DNA of 35,049 nucleotides, taken from positions 1 to 35,049 of the forward strand of contig SVIJ01000015.1 of NCBI GenBank assembly GCA_015069565.1, read 5' to 3'. Both the position numbers and the translations under genes were made by a program. Position 1 is the first letter of the stretch; each line of letters starts with the position of its first letter. Below are positions 23,075-30,094 of the stretch, piece by piece. This DNA is from Clostridiales bacterium (lineage in GTDB: Bacteria; Bacillota; Clostridia; Christensenellales; Borkfalkiaceae). Below the pieces are notes generated by a model. It ran no database searches and was not told the DNA's origin. It was given only the letters and a program-made list of their open reading frames with translations.

Positions 23075-24532
23075 ATGGCTATGAACTGGACGGAAGCCCA
23101 AATTGAAGAAGTGGTTGCTTCCGTACTTAAAAATCTTCAAAAAGAAACTCCTGCGATGCAAGCCGCATACGACGGCTCGCAATACAACGGCAAGAAATAT
23201 ATCGGTGTGTTTGCGGATATGAACGACGCGATCGACGCGGCGACGGCAGGCTACAAAGCGGTACGTGCGATGCGTTTGGAAGAACGTGAAAAGATCATCG
23301 ACGCGATCCGCAAGCTGACGAGAGCGGAAGCTTCCGTGATGGCGCGCCTTGGCGTTGCTGAAACCAAGATGGGCAGAGTGGAACACAAAACCGCAAAGCA
23401 TATCTTGGTAGCGGACAAAACGCCTGGCACGGCGGACATCGTGGCTTCCGTAAAGACGGGTGATTACGGCTTGACGCTGACGGAAATGGCGCCTTTTGGC
23501 GTTGTCGGCAGCATCACGCCCAGCACCAACCCTTCGGAAACGGTTATCTGCAACAGTATCGGTATGATCGCGGCGGGCAACGGCGTTGTCTTCAACCCCC
23601 ACCCGAACGCAATCGCAACGTCCAACTACGCAGTAGACCTTGTCAACCGCGCTTCCGCGATGGCAGGCGGCCCGAAGGTACTGGTGGCGTCCGTTGTAAA
23701 GCCTACGCTTGATACCGCGCAGATCATGTACAAGCACGCGAACATTCGCTTGCTCGTATGTACGGGCGGCCCTGGCGTTGTACGCAGCGTGCTTTCCAGC
23801 GGTAAAAAGGCAATCGGCGCAGGCGCGGGCAATCCCCCCGTTATCGTCGACGACACCGCAGACGTTGTAAAAGCAGGTAAGGACATCATCGACGGTTGCT
23901 CGTTCGATAACAACCTGCCTTGTATCGCAGAAAAAGAAGTGTTCGTATTCCGCAACGTTGCCGATCAGCTCATCTCTTCGATGCTTGCAAATGGCGCGTA
24001 CAAAATCAATGCGGAACAGGCTGCAAAGCTTGCAAACATCGTTTTGGTGGACGTGAAGAATCCCAAGACGGGCATCGTTAAGAAGACGGTCAGCCGTGAC
24101 TGTGTAGGTCGCGACGCGGCAGTCTTGCTTGAAAAGATCGGTATCAAGGTGGGAAGCGATATTCGCTGTATCATCTGTGAAACGGATTTCGATCATCCCT
24201 TCGTTCAGCACGAGCTGATGATGCCCATTCTTCCCATCGTTCGCGTGGACAACATCGACCAAGCGATCGACCTTGCGGTCAAAGCGGAACACGGCAACAG
24301 ACACACGGCGCATATGCACTCGAAGAACATCGACCATCTCACCCGTTTTGCTCGGGCGGTGGAAACGACCATCTTCGTCAAGAACGCGCCTTCCTACGCA
24401 GGTATCGGCTTCGGCGGCGAAGGGCATACAACGTTCACGATCGCAGGCCCTACGGGCGAAGGCTTGACCAGCGCGAGAAGCTTCACGCGTTATCGCCGTT
24501 GCGTAATGTCGGATAACTTCCGCATTATCTAA
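23075..24532 (+). CDS. CoA-acylating propionaldehyde dehydrogenase (PduP-like)
   Basis: Oxidises propionaldehyde with NAD+ and CoA to propionyl-CoA in the BMC lumen. The 485-residue aldehyde dehydrogenase has the catalytic Cys283 in NNLPCIAEKEVFVF, GPGVVRSVLSSGKKAIGAG (nucleotide region) and FGGEGHTTFTIAGPTGEG (C-terminus). The N-terminus NWTEAQIEEVVASVLKNLQK is a typical encapsulation helix, followed by a short linker. It also regenerates NADH needed by the alcohol dehydrogenase encoded next. EutE-type acetaldehyde specificity is the alternative; context favours C3. AAGGAG precedes the ATG. Confidence 0.93.
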   Translation: MAMNWTEAQIEEVVASVLKNLQKETPAMQAAYDGSQYNGKKYIGVFADMNDAIDAATAGYKAVRAMRLEEREKIIDAIRKLTRAEASVMARLGVAETKMGRVEHKTAKHILVADKTPGTADIVASVKTGDYGLTLTEMAPFGVVGSITPSTNPSETVICNSIGMIAAGNGVVFNPHPNAIATSNYAVDLVNRASAMAGGPKVLVASVVKPTLDTAQIMYKHANIRLLVCTGGPGVVRSVLSSGKKAIGAGAGNPPVIVDDTADVVKAGKDIIDGCSFDNNLPCIAEKEVFVFRNVADQLISSMLANGAYKINAEQAAKLANIVLVDVKNPKTGIVKKTVSRDCVGRDAAVLLEKIGIKVGSDIRCIICETDFDHPFVQHELMMPILPIVRVDNIDQAIDLAVKAEHGNRHTAHMHSKNIDHLTRFARAVETTIFVKNAPSYAGIGFGGEGHTTFTIAGPTGEGLTSARSFTRYRRCVMSDNFRII

Positions 24533-24550
24533 AAAGGAGTAAAAACAATT

Positions 24551-25747
24551 ATGGATATTACTGCATCTCAGGTAGAAAGTATCGTTCGTAAGATTTTGGG
24601 CGATATGAGCAGCGCTCCTGCGGCAAAGAGCGGCATTCCCAAAACGGGCAAGGTCGCTATGCTCACGAGCGCAAAGACAATCGAAGTGAAGGAGTTTGCA
24701 ATCCCTGCGCTCCAAGACGACGATATTTTGGTAAAGGTAGAAGGCTGCGGCGTTTGCGGCACGGACGTACACGAATGGAAGGTTGATCCCTTCGGGATCA
24801 TTCCCGTCACGCTCGGCCACGAAGGCACGGGTGAAATCATTGCGATGGGCAAGAACATTAAGTTCGACACCGCAGGCAATCCCATCAAGGTTGGCGATAA
24901 AATCGTCACGTCGGTTATCAGCTGCGGCGAATGCCATATCTGCCGTAATCATCCCGCAAACACCAACCTTTGCGATAAGCAAGGCGTGTTCGGCTTGATT
25001 CCCCACAGCGACGCAAATCCTTTCACGGGTTGGTTCGCAACGCACATTCTCATTCGCGGCAAGGGCGCAACCTACTTTGTTGTCAACGACCTTGACCTGA
25101 AAGAAAGAATGCTTCTCGAACTTGCTTGCGTATGTGTACACGCATTGAAGAGAGCAAACACCACGGGCTTGTTGAACTTCAACTCGAAGGTTTTGATTCA
25201 AGGTCTTGGCCCTGTTGGCTTGGTAATGATCAGCGTGCTTCGCGCGGCAGGTATCAACCACATCATCGCAATCGACGGTACGCCGATGCGACTCGAAATG
25301 GCGAAAAAGCTCGGTGCGAAGACGGTCATCAACTTCCGCGACGTACCTGCTTTGGAAGACAGAGTGAAGCTTGTCAAGAGCGTAGCAAACGGCGTGGGCG
25401 CGGACTTCGCGTTCCAGTGTACGGGTGCTCCTGCGGCGGCGAAGGATATTTACGAATATATCCGTCGTGGCGGTGGACTTTGCGAAATGGGCTTCTTCGT
25501 CAACAACGGCGAATATCCTGTGAACCCGCACTTTGCAATGTGCAACAAGGAAATCAACCTTGTAGGTTCTTGGGATTACAGCGCGGACGATTATCCCACG
25601 ACGATGGCGTTCCTTCGTCAGGCGAGAGAAATGAACATTCCTATCAAGGATTTGATCACGCACGAATTCCCGCTTGATCAACTCAACGAAGCGATGGAAG
25701 TAAACGTGGCGCAGAAGGGCATCAAGATCTGCTACGTTGCAAAATAA
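24551..25747 (+). CDS. Zinc-dependent alcohol dehydrogenase with N-terminal encapsulation helix
   Basis: Probably reduces lactaldehyde to 1,2-propanediol and/or propionaldehyde to 1-propanol with NADH inside the shell. This is a 398-residue medium-chain dehydrogenase: catalytic zinc site GCGVCGTDVHEW, GHEGTGEI, four structural-zinc cysteines in CGECHICRNHPANTNLC, and the Rossmann motif GLGPVGLVMISVLRAAG. The N-terminus MDITASQVESIVRKILGDMS is an encapsulation helix, absent from ordinary members (about 350 residues). It is not the iron-type PduQ of B12-dependent loci; a zinc enzyme at this place is typical of Grp loci. It ends directly before the 127-bp tandem repeat. Confidence 0.9.
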   Translation: MDITASQVESIVRKILGDMSSAPAAKSGIPKTGKVAMLTSAKTIEVKEFAIPALQDDDILVKVEGCGVCGTDVHEWKVDPFGIIPVTLGHEGTGEIIAMGKNIKFDTAGNPIKVGDKIVTSVISCGECHICRNHPANTNLCDKQGVFGLIPHSDANPFTGWFATHILIRGKGATYFVVNDLDLKERMLLELACVCVHALKRANTTGLLNFNSKVLIQGLGPVGLVMISVLRAAGINHIIAIDGTPMRLEMAKKLGAKTVINFRDVPALEDRVKLVKSVANGVGADFAFQCTGAPAAAKDIYEYIRRGGGLCEMGFFVNNGEYPVNPHFAMCNKEINLVGSWDYSADDYPTTMAFLRQAREMNIPIKDLITHEFPLDQLNEAMEVNVAQKGIKICYVAK

Positions 25748-25753
25748 GAATCC

Positions 25754-26007
25754 GCTACGCAATGCGGCGGCGAACTTACGTTTCCCCTTGCTCGTGTACG
25801 TCTATGTACACTCCCATCGGGGAATCCGCGTTCTTCTTGCCTTGCTTGCGGCTTGCATATTTTGCGGCAGGGAAGAAAACGCTACGCAATGCGGCGGCGA
25901 ACTTACGTTTCCCCTTGCTCGTGTACGTCTATGTACACTCCCATCGGGGAATCCGCGTTCTTCTTGCCTTGCTTGCGGCTTGCATATTTTGCGGCAGGGA
26001 AGAAAAC
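25754..26007 (+). repeat. Exact 127-bp tandem duplication of a palindromic intercistronic repeat
   Basis: Fills most of the 300-base gap between the alcohol dehydrogenase and the first shell gene, which holds no gene. Units 25754-25880 and 25881-26007 appear identical; a third partial copy (GCTACGCA) begins at 26008. Each unit can fold: TTCCCC (25782-25787) with GGGGAA (25819-25824), and inside it GTGTAC (25794-25799) with GTACAC (25806-25811). Related elements lie at 26366-26607 and 34113-34236. Confidence 0.85.
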
Positions 26008-26047
26008 GCTACGCATAAGCGGATAGATTTTGCAAAAGGAGAAATTT

Positions 26048-26365
26048 ATGGCACTTGGTATGATTGAAGTCTTCGGCTTTACAACCAGCATCGTTGTTGC
26101 GGATGCGATGGCGAAAGCGGCGGACGTAAAGATCGTGGCAATCGACAAAAACAAGCCTGCGGCAGGCGACGCGGCGAAAGTTCCCTTGGTTATGGCAATC
26201 AAAGCGGAAGGCAGCGCGGCGGCGGTAGAAGCGGCTGTGGCAGTCGGTAAAGCGGAAGCGGAGAAGCGCGGACTGTACATTACACACAAGATCATTGCTC
26301 GTCAGAGTGAAGAAATTGAATGGTTTGCGCATTTGAGCGCACTCGGCAAAGATAAGTTGCGATAA
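26048..26365 (+). CDS. BMC-H shell protein (105 residues)
   Basis: Hexagonal shell tile. Single BMC domain: MALGMIEVFGFTTSIVVADA at the start, AMAKAADVKIVAIDKNK, then VMAIKAEGSAAAVEAAVAVG. The last 20 or so residues (from about Gln83) form an extension beyond the compact domain. An upstream in-frame ATG at 26030 is rejected because AAAAGGAG (26034-26041) lies 6 bases before 26048. It differs clearly from the three BMC-H genes downstream: residues around the pore-facing loop (KIVAIDKNKPAAGDAAK) are longer, so its pore may differ. Its start follows the 127-bp tandem repeat. Confidence 0.9.
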   Translation: MALGMIEVFGFTTSIVVADAMAKAADVKIVAIDKNKPAAGDAAKVPLVMAIKAEGSAAAVEAAVAVGKAEAEKRGLYITHKIIARQSEEIEWFAHLSALGKDKLR

Positions 26366-26607
26366 ACGCTTGAAATACTTCGCAATACTTTGTTGGGCTT
26401 ACGTTTTCCCTTGCTCGTGTACGCCTTGTACACTCCCGTCGGGAAAGCCGCGACCCTTCGCGTCTTGCTTGTATTTGAACCGTTATAAACGCTTGAAATA
26501 CTTCGCAATACGGCGTCGCGCTCCGCGTTTCCTTAGGTCGCGTACGTCTATGTACGCTCCCTGCGGAAGTGCTCGCGCTTCTTGTCTTGCTTGTATTTGA
26601 ACCGTTT
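26366..26607 (+). repeat. Two related palindromic repeat elements in tandem (about 122 bp each)
   Basis: Part of a 351-base gap without a gene. Both units start with AACGCTTGAAATACTTCGCAA (units about 26366-26486 and 26487-26607) and end TATTTGAACCGTT. They differ in the core but keep pairing: TTTCCC (26405-26410)/GGGAAA (26441-26446) and GTGTAC/GTACAC in the first, TTCC (26529-26532)/GGAA (26565-26568) and GCGTAC (26540-26545)/GTACGC (26552-26557) in the second. AAATAC and GTATTT close the outside of each. Confidence 0.75.
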
Positions 26608-26623
26608 ATACAATCCGCACGTC

Positions 26624-26654
26624 TTGTCATTCTAGAGCGAAGCGATAGAATCTC
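26624..26654 (+). repeat. Single hairpin repeat (ATTCTA...TAGAAT type)
   Basis: GTCATTCTAGAGCGAAGCGA followed by TAGAATCTC; same family as the rhaB-rhaA tandem hairpins, here with ATTCTA pairing TAGAAT. Confidence 0.6.
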
Positions 26655-26666
26655 AAGTCAGCGGAC

Positions 26667-26716
26667 ACACAACAAAAACAAAAAATAAAAAAAATATATA
26701 AAATAGGAGAAAAATT
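26667..26716 (+). promoter_or_regulatory. A-rich leader of the first duplicated shell gene
   Basis: About 50 bases of nearly pure A/T, ending with TAGGAGA before the ATG. No -35 is seen; probably an unstructured translation-enhancing leader. Confidence 0.4.
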
Positions 26717-26992
26717 ATGATGGAAGCATTGGGTATGGTAGAAACCAGAGGTTTGGTAGCAGCAATCGAAGCAGCGGATGCAATGGTAAAGGCGGCAAAC
26801 GTCGTACTTATCGGCAGCGAAAAGATCGGTAGCGGTTTGGTAAGCGTTATGGTTCGCGGCGACGTAGGCGCTGTAAAGGCTGCTGTGGAAGCAGGTACGG
26901 CTGCTGCTGCATCGCTTGGCGAAATCGTAGCAACGCACGTTATTCCTCGCCCTCATATGGACGTTGAAAAGTTGTTGCCCAGCATTAAGTAA
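26717..26992 (+). CDS. BMC-H shell protein (PduA/PduJ-like), first of two identical copies
   Basis: Major hexameric shell tile. The 91-residue protein has the canonical BMC domain: [40 protein letters not shown] with the KIGSG pore loop, [17 protein letters not shown] and HVIPRPH near the end. Residues 2-91 are identical to the product of the copy at 27359, with only five synonymous base differences. AGGAG (26705-26709) is 7 bases before the ATG at 26717; a second ATG at 26720 matches the start of the other copy. The pore motif resembles propanediol-permeable PduA-type shells. Confidence 0.95.
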   Translation: MMEALGMVETRGLVAAIEAADAMVKAANVVLIGSEKIGSGLVSVMVRGDVGAVKAAVEAGTAAAASLGEIVATHVIPRPHMDVEKLLPSIK

Positions 26993-27016
26993 TTAAAATA
27001 GTAAGGAAACACAATC

Positions 27017-27289
27017 ATGAAAGCAATTGCATTACTGGAAGTTCAAGCAATGGTTGCGGCGATCGCAGGCTTGGACGCGATGGTAAAAGCGGCTGACGTA
27101 CATCTCATTCACGTAGAAAAACGCTTGGGCGGCAGACTGGTGACGGTCGTTGTGCAAGGGGAAGTATCTGCGGTGCAGGCGGCGGCTGCGGCAGGCGCTG
27201 CTGCGGCGGCGGAAGTGGGCAACGTGAAACTTTGCGAAGTGATTGCTCGTCCGCATCCCGACGTTATGAGATTCTTAACGACGGGCTAA
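27017..27289 (+). CDS. BMC-H shell protein (divergent PduA/PduJ-type)
   Basis: A 90-residue single BMC domain protein: AIALLEVQAMVAAIAGLDAM, VKAADVHLIHVEKRLGGRLV and VTVVVQGEVSAVQAAAAAG, then VIARPHPDVMRFL. The pore loop reads KRLGGR in place of the KIGSG of its neighbours, giving a more basic pore that may favour anionic or larger solutes (inference). It sits between the two identical BMC-H genes. The SD (AAGGAA) is weaker than for those two, suggesting lower expression. Confidence 0.93.
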   Translation: MKAIALLEVQAMVAAIAGLDAMVKAADVHLIHVEKRLGGRLVTVVVQGEVSAVQAAAAAGAAAAAEVGNVKLCEVIARPHPDVMRFLTTG

Positions 27290-27304
27290 AAACAGGCAGT
27301 TAGA

Positions 27305-27358
27305 GCCTAACAAAAAACAAAAAAAATTAAAAAATATTTATCTTAGGAGGATAAAAAA
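27305..27358 (+). promoter_or_regulatory. A-rich leader of the second duplicated shell gene
   Basis: A/T-only stretch ending in the strongest SD of the window (AGGAGG) 7-8 bases before the ATG. No -35 is seen. Confidence 0.4.
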
Positions 27359-27631
27359 ATGGAAGCATTGGGTATGGTAGAAACCAGAGGTTTGGTAGCA
27401 GCGATCGAAGCAGCAGATGCAATGGTAAAGGCGGCAAACGTCGTACTTATCGGCAGCGAAAAGATCGGTAGCGGTTTGGTAAGCGTTATGGTTCGCGGTG
27501 ATGTAGGCGCTGTAAAGGCTGCTGTGGAAGCAGGTACGGCTGCTGCTGCATCGCTTGGCGAAATCGTAGCAACGCACGTTATTCCTCGCCCTCATATGGA
27601 CGTTGAAAAATTGTTGCCCAGCATTAAGTAA
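27359..27631 (+). CDS. BMC-H shell protein (PduA/PduJ-like), second identical copy
   Basis: The 90-residue protein is identical to the copy at 26720-26992. Only five synonymous changes separate the genes over 273 bases, and similarity stops at the start codon and 1-2 bases past the stop, with unrelated leaders and trailers. This fits recent gene conversion or strong selection on coding sequence, not simple recent segmental duplication. A perfect AGGAGG site suggests very high expression, suited to the most abundant shell tile. Confidence 0.95.
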   Translation: MEALGMVETRGLVAAIEAADAMVKAANVVLIGSEKIGSGLVSVMVRGDVGAVKAAVEAGTAAAASLGEIVATHVIPRPHMDVEKLLPSIK

Positions 27632-27650
27632 TCTTTGGATTAAGTAAAAA

Positions 27651-27765
27651 TAGTAGCCGAAGGGGATTTTTCCCCTTCGGATGCTACAAAAATAACCGAA
27701 AATTTTGCTGTTTTTTGCGCAAAATTCCCCTTAAATAAGCTTAAAAAGCGGCTATTTTTGTAGCA
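27651..27765 (+). promoter_or_regulatory. Strong intercistronic hairpin with an alternative long-range pairing
   Basis: A 10-bp stem CCGAAGGGGA (27657-27666) / TCCCCTTCGG (27671-27680) can extend to GTAG/CTAC. Alternatively ATGCTACAAAAATA (27681-27694) pairs perfectly with TATTTTTGTAGCAT (27752-27765), which would compete with the outer part. No U-run follows the first stem on this strand, so it is not a simple terminator. Confidence 0.55.
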
Positions 27766-27778
27766 TAATCTTTCCGCT

Positions 27779-27808
27779 CTTGTCATTCTGAGCGGAGCGA
27801 AGAATCTC
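27779..27808 (+). repeat. Single hairpin repeat (ATTCT...AGAAT type)
   Basis: GTCATTCTGAGCGGAGCGAA followed by GAATCTC, just upstream of the pduL ribosome-binding site; same family as those at 19636, 19690 and 26624, with ATTCT pairing AGAAT. Confidence 0.6.
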
Positions 27809-27825
27809 TAAAAAAGGAAGTTATT

Positions 27826-28488
27826 ATGGAATTTACGACTGTACAAATTGCAAATATGGTAAAGAAAGTGCTTGCGGAAATGGAAGGCAAAGCGCCCGCG
27901 CAGGCGGCAAGCGGCTTCAATTATGAAGTTCCCGTCGGCGTATCCAACCGTCACATTCATTTGACGAAAGCGGATTTGGAAACGCTCTTTGGCGCAGGGT
28001 ATGAGCTCACGCCGATCAAGGATCTTTCCCAGCCTGGTCAATACGCTTGCAAGGAAACGCTGACCATCGTCGGCCCGTCCATGCGCCCGATCGAAAACGT
28101 GCGCGTGCTTGGCCCGTTGCGTAAAGCTTCGCAGGTGGAAATTTCCATGACCGATTCCTACGTTTTGAAGGTAAAGCCCCCCGTTCGTGAATCGGGCAAC
28201 CTTGCAGGTAGCGCGCCCATTCGTATTGTAGGGCCTAAGGGGGTTGTCGAGCTTCAAGAAGGCTGTATCATCGCAAACCGCCATATCCATATGTCCCCTG
28301 CGGAAGCGGCACAGTTCGGCGTGAAGGATTTTGATAGAGTCACGGTAGACGTCAACGGCCCCCGCCGTACCCGTTGGTACGACGTGCAGGTGCGCGTGCA
28401 TAAGGATTTCCGCTTGGAAATGCACGTGGATACGGACGACGCAAACGCAGTTGGCGGCGTGAAGACCGTTAAAGTTGTAAAAGAATAA
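27826..28488 (+). CDS. pduL: PduL-type phosphate propanoyltransferase with N-terminal encapsulation helix
   Basis: Converts propionyl-CoA plus phosphate to propionyl-phosphate and frees CoA in the BMC lumen. The 220-residue protein has the two PduL beta-barrel halves, each with a metal-binding histidine motif: SNRHIHLTKADLE (about 44-56) and ANRHIHMSPAEAAQFGVKD (about 149-167). Residues 1-20 (EFTTVQIANMVKKVLAEME) form an encapsulation helix followed by an Ala/Gly linker. Propionyl-phosphate then serves the acetate/propionate kinase encoded upstream. AAGGAAG lies 7 bases before the ATG. Confidence 0.95.
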   Translation: MEFTTVQIANMVKKVLAEMEGKAPAQAASGFNYEVPVGVSNRHIHLTKADLETLFGAGYELTPIKDLSQPGQYACKETLTIVGPSMRPIENVRVLGPLRKASQVEISMTDSYVLKVKPPVRESGNLAGSAPIRIVGPKGVVELQEGCIIANRHIHMSPAEAAQFGVKDFDRVTVDVNGPRRTRWYDVQVRVHKDFRLEMHVDTDDANAVGGVKTVKVVKE

Positions 28489-28505
28489 TAAAAGGATATA
28501 GAGAA

Positions 28506-28757
28506 ATGTTAAGAGGTATCATCAGAGGACACATCGTGTCCACAAGAAAGCACGATAGGTTGGTTGGCAGTAAATTCATGGAAGTTCAAATCATGAAGAA
28601 CGGTGAGCTTACGGACGAATACGTGATTGCTGTCGATTGCGGCGTAGGCGCAGGTATCGGGGAAACGGTGCTTGTGACGACGGGTAGCTCGGCGCGCGTG
28701 GCGCTGAAAACGGCGGACGTTCCTACGGACGCGGCGATCGTAGGTATCGTGGACTAA
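28506..28757 (+). CDS. BMC-V pentameric vertex protein (EutN/CcmL/PduN-like)
   Basis: Caps the twelve vertices of the shell. The 83-residue protein has the EutN/CcmL fold signature: LRGIIRGHIVSTRKHDRLVG at the N-terminus, FMEVQIM, VIAVDCGVGAGIGETVLVTTGSSAR and the terminal AAIVGIVD. Length is standard for the family (80-95). AAAGGA precedes the ATG. It is the only BMC-V gene in the window. Confidence 0.95.
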   Translation: MLRGIIRGHIVSTRKHDRLVGSKFMEVQIMKNGELTDEYVIAVDCGVGAGIGETVLVTTGSSARVALKTADVPTDAAIVGIVD

Positions 28758-28777
28758 AAAAGGCGAAAAGAGATACT

Positions 28778-30091
28778 ATGGAATTGAAAGAACTGATGCG
28801 GTCTGCGGGGATCTTAGGCGCAGGCGGCGCAGGGTTTCCTTCGTATGCGAAGTTGGCTGCGGGGGCAGATACCCTAGTCGTCAACGGCGCGGAATGTGAG
28901 CCCCTGCTCTACACCGACTATCATATTTTGAAACGCGAGCTATTGCTTGTTCTTTTGGGAATCTCGTCCGTGCTTGAATATGCGAACATTCCAAGAGCGC
29001 TTTTGGCGGTCAAGGAGCATACGGCGGAGAAGCTGAAATGGAAGGAAGGTCAGCTCTTGGCGGATAGAATCGCCGTCAAGGTGCTTCCCAACGTCTACCC
29101 GATGGGGGATGAAATCAGCTTGATCTATCAGGCGACGGAAAGAGTGGTAAAGCCAGGCAACCTGCCGATTACTTCGGGCGTGATCGTATTGAACGTAGAA
29201 ACGCTTTGGAACGTCGGGAACGCCGTTCGCTATCAAAAGCCTGTCACGGAAACGTGGCTGACAATCGGTGGGGATATTCCCCAGCCGTTTGCGTTGAAAG
29301 TGCCCGTCGGTACGCCTGTGGCAACCGTCTTTGAAAAGTACGGCATTGACGTGCCCGAAACGCACACCGTTTTGGACGGCGGCCCGTCTATGGGGAAGGT
29401 GATCGACCCTGAAATTGCGGTGATCGGAAAGACGACGAAGGGGCTTTTGATCCTGCCGAATAGCTCCCCTGCGGTACAGTCGAAGTACATAGACGCGAAA
29501 AAATCGGTGGCAAGAGCGGAAACGGCTTGCTGTCAATGCACGCGCTGTACGGATATGTGCCCGAGATACCTTTTGGGGTATCCGCTCGAACCGCACAAGA
29601 TGGTGCGCACGGCAATGAGCGCGGCGGAGCTTCTGCCCGAAATGGTAATTACAGCGAATCTTTGTTGCGGTTGCGGCATTTGTGAAACGCTTGCCTGCTG
29701 CCAAGGGATTTCCCCGAAGGCGGTGATCACGCAATATAAGGAAGTGATCGGCAAGAACAAGATCCGCTACGTCGCAAAAGAAGAAGTGCAAGCAAGAGAA
29801 GAGCGCGACTGGCGCATGGTTCCTTCCGAAAAGTGGGAAAGCGTGCTTGGCGTAAAGCTCTATGATCGAGTGGCTGTTTTCAAAGACGAGCCGATCGACG
29901 TCAAAAAAGTAGAAATCAACCTTCGTCCGCACATCGGCGCGCCTGCCGTGCCCAGTATTCAGGACGGAGCGCAAGTACAAAAGGGCGATTTAATCGCCAC
30001 GGCGGGGGAAGGACTTTCCATCGCGCAACACGCGTCGATTGACGGAAAAGCGTATATCGACGGCAATAAAATCATTATTTATAAGGACTAA
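28778..30091 (+). CDS. PduS-like (RnfC-type) flavin/iron-sulfur electron carrier
   Basis: Probably shuttles electrons across or at the shell, oxidising NADH. The 437-residue protein has the RnfC/Nqo1-like nucleotide and flavin region starting GAGGAGFPSYAKL (14-26) and NGAECEPLLYTD. Next come two ferredoxin-type cysteine clusters (Cys251-252, 254, 257, 261 in CCQCTRCTDMCP; Cys296-297, 299, 302 in CCGCGICET), then a C-terminal sandwich-barrel domain. In B12-type pdu loci PduS is described as a cobalamin reductase. Here no B12 enzyme is present, so redox balancing or electron supply to the activase is more likely (inference). The shell protein PduT, its usual partner, is encoded next. Confidence 0.9.
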   Translation: MELKELMRSAGILGAGGAGFPSYAKLAAGADTLVVNGAECEPLLYTDYHILKRELLLVLLGISSVLEYANIPRALLAVKEHTAEKLKWKEGQLLADRIAVKVLPNVYPMGDEISLIYQATERVVKPGNLPITSGVIVLNVETLWNVGNAVRYQKPVTETWLTIGGDIPQPFALKVPVGTPVATVFEKYGIDVPETHTVLDGGPSMGKVIDPEIAVIGKTTKGLLILPNSSPAVQSKYIDAKKSVARAETACCQCTRCTDMCPRYLLGYPLEPHKMVRTAMSAAELLPEMVITANLCCGCGICETLACCQGISPKAVITQYKEVIGKNKIRYVAKEEVQAREERDWRMVPSEKWESVLGVKLYDRVAVFKDEPIDVKKVEINLRPHIGAPAVPSIQDGAQVQKGDLIATAGEGLSIAQHASIDGKAYIDGNKIIIYKD

Positions 30092-30094
30092 CGT

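Noticed and set aside
22997..25762. A 921-residue open frame on the minus strand opposite the aldolase and dehydrogenase genes
   Set aside because: It lies opposite three well-supported genes, has no recognisable domains, and is rich in Arg, His, Val and Cys as expected of a mirror frame from codon bias. Similar long antisense frames lie opposite rhaB (18018-19577) and the dehydratase (30860-33085).
25754..26607. Repeated units that might be read as a CRISPR array
   Set aside because: Units are about 120-127 bp, directly abutting without unique spacers, and there are no cas genes.
27653..27687. Strong hairpin as an intrinsic terminator ending the shell operon
   Set aside because: No U-run follows it on the plus strand; an A-run does instead. 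The downstream pduL has no clear promoter, so read-through is needed.
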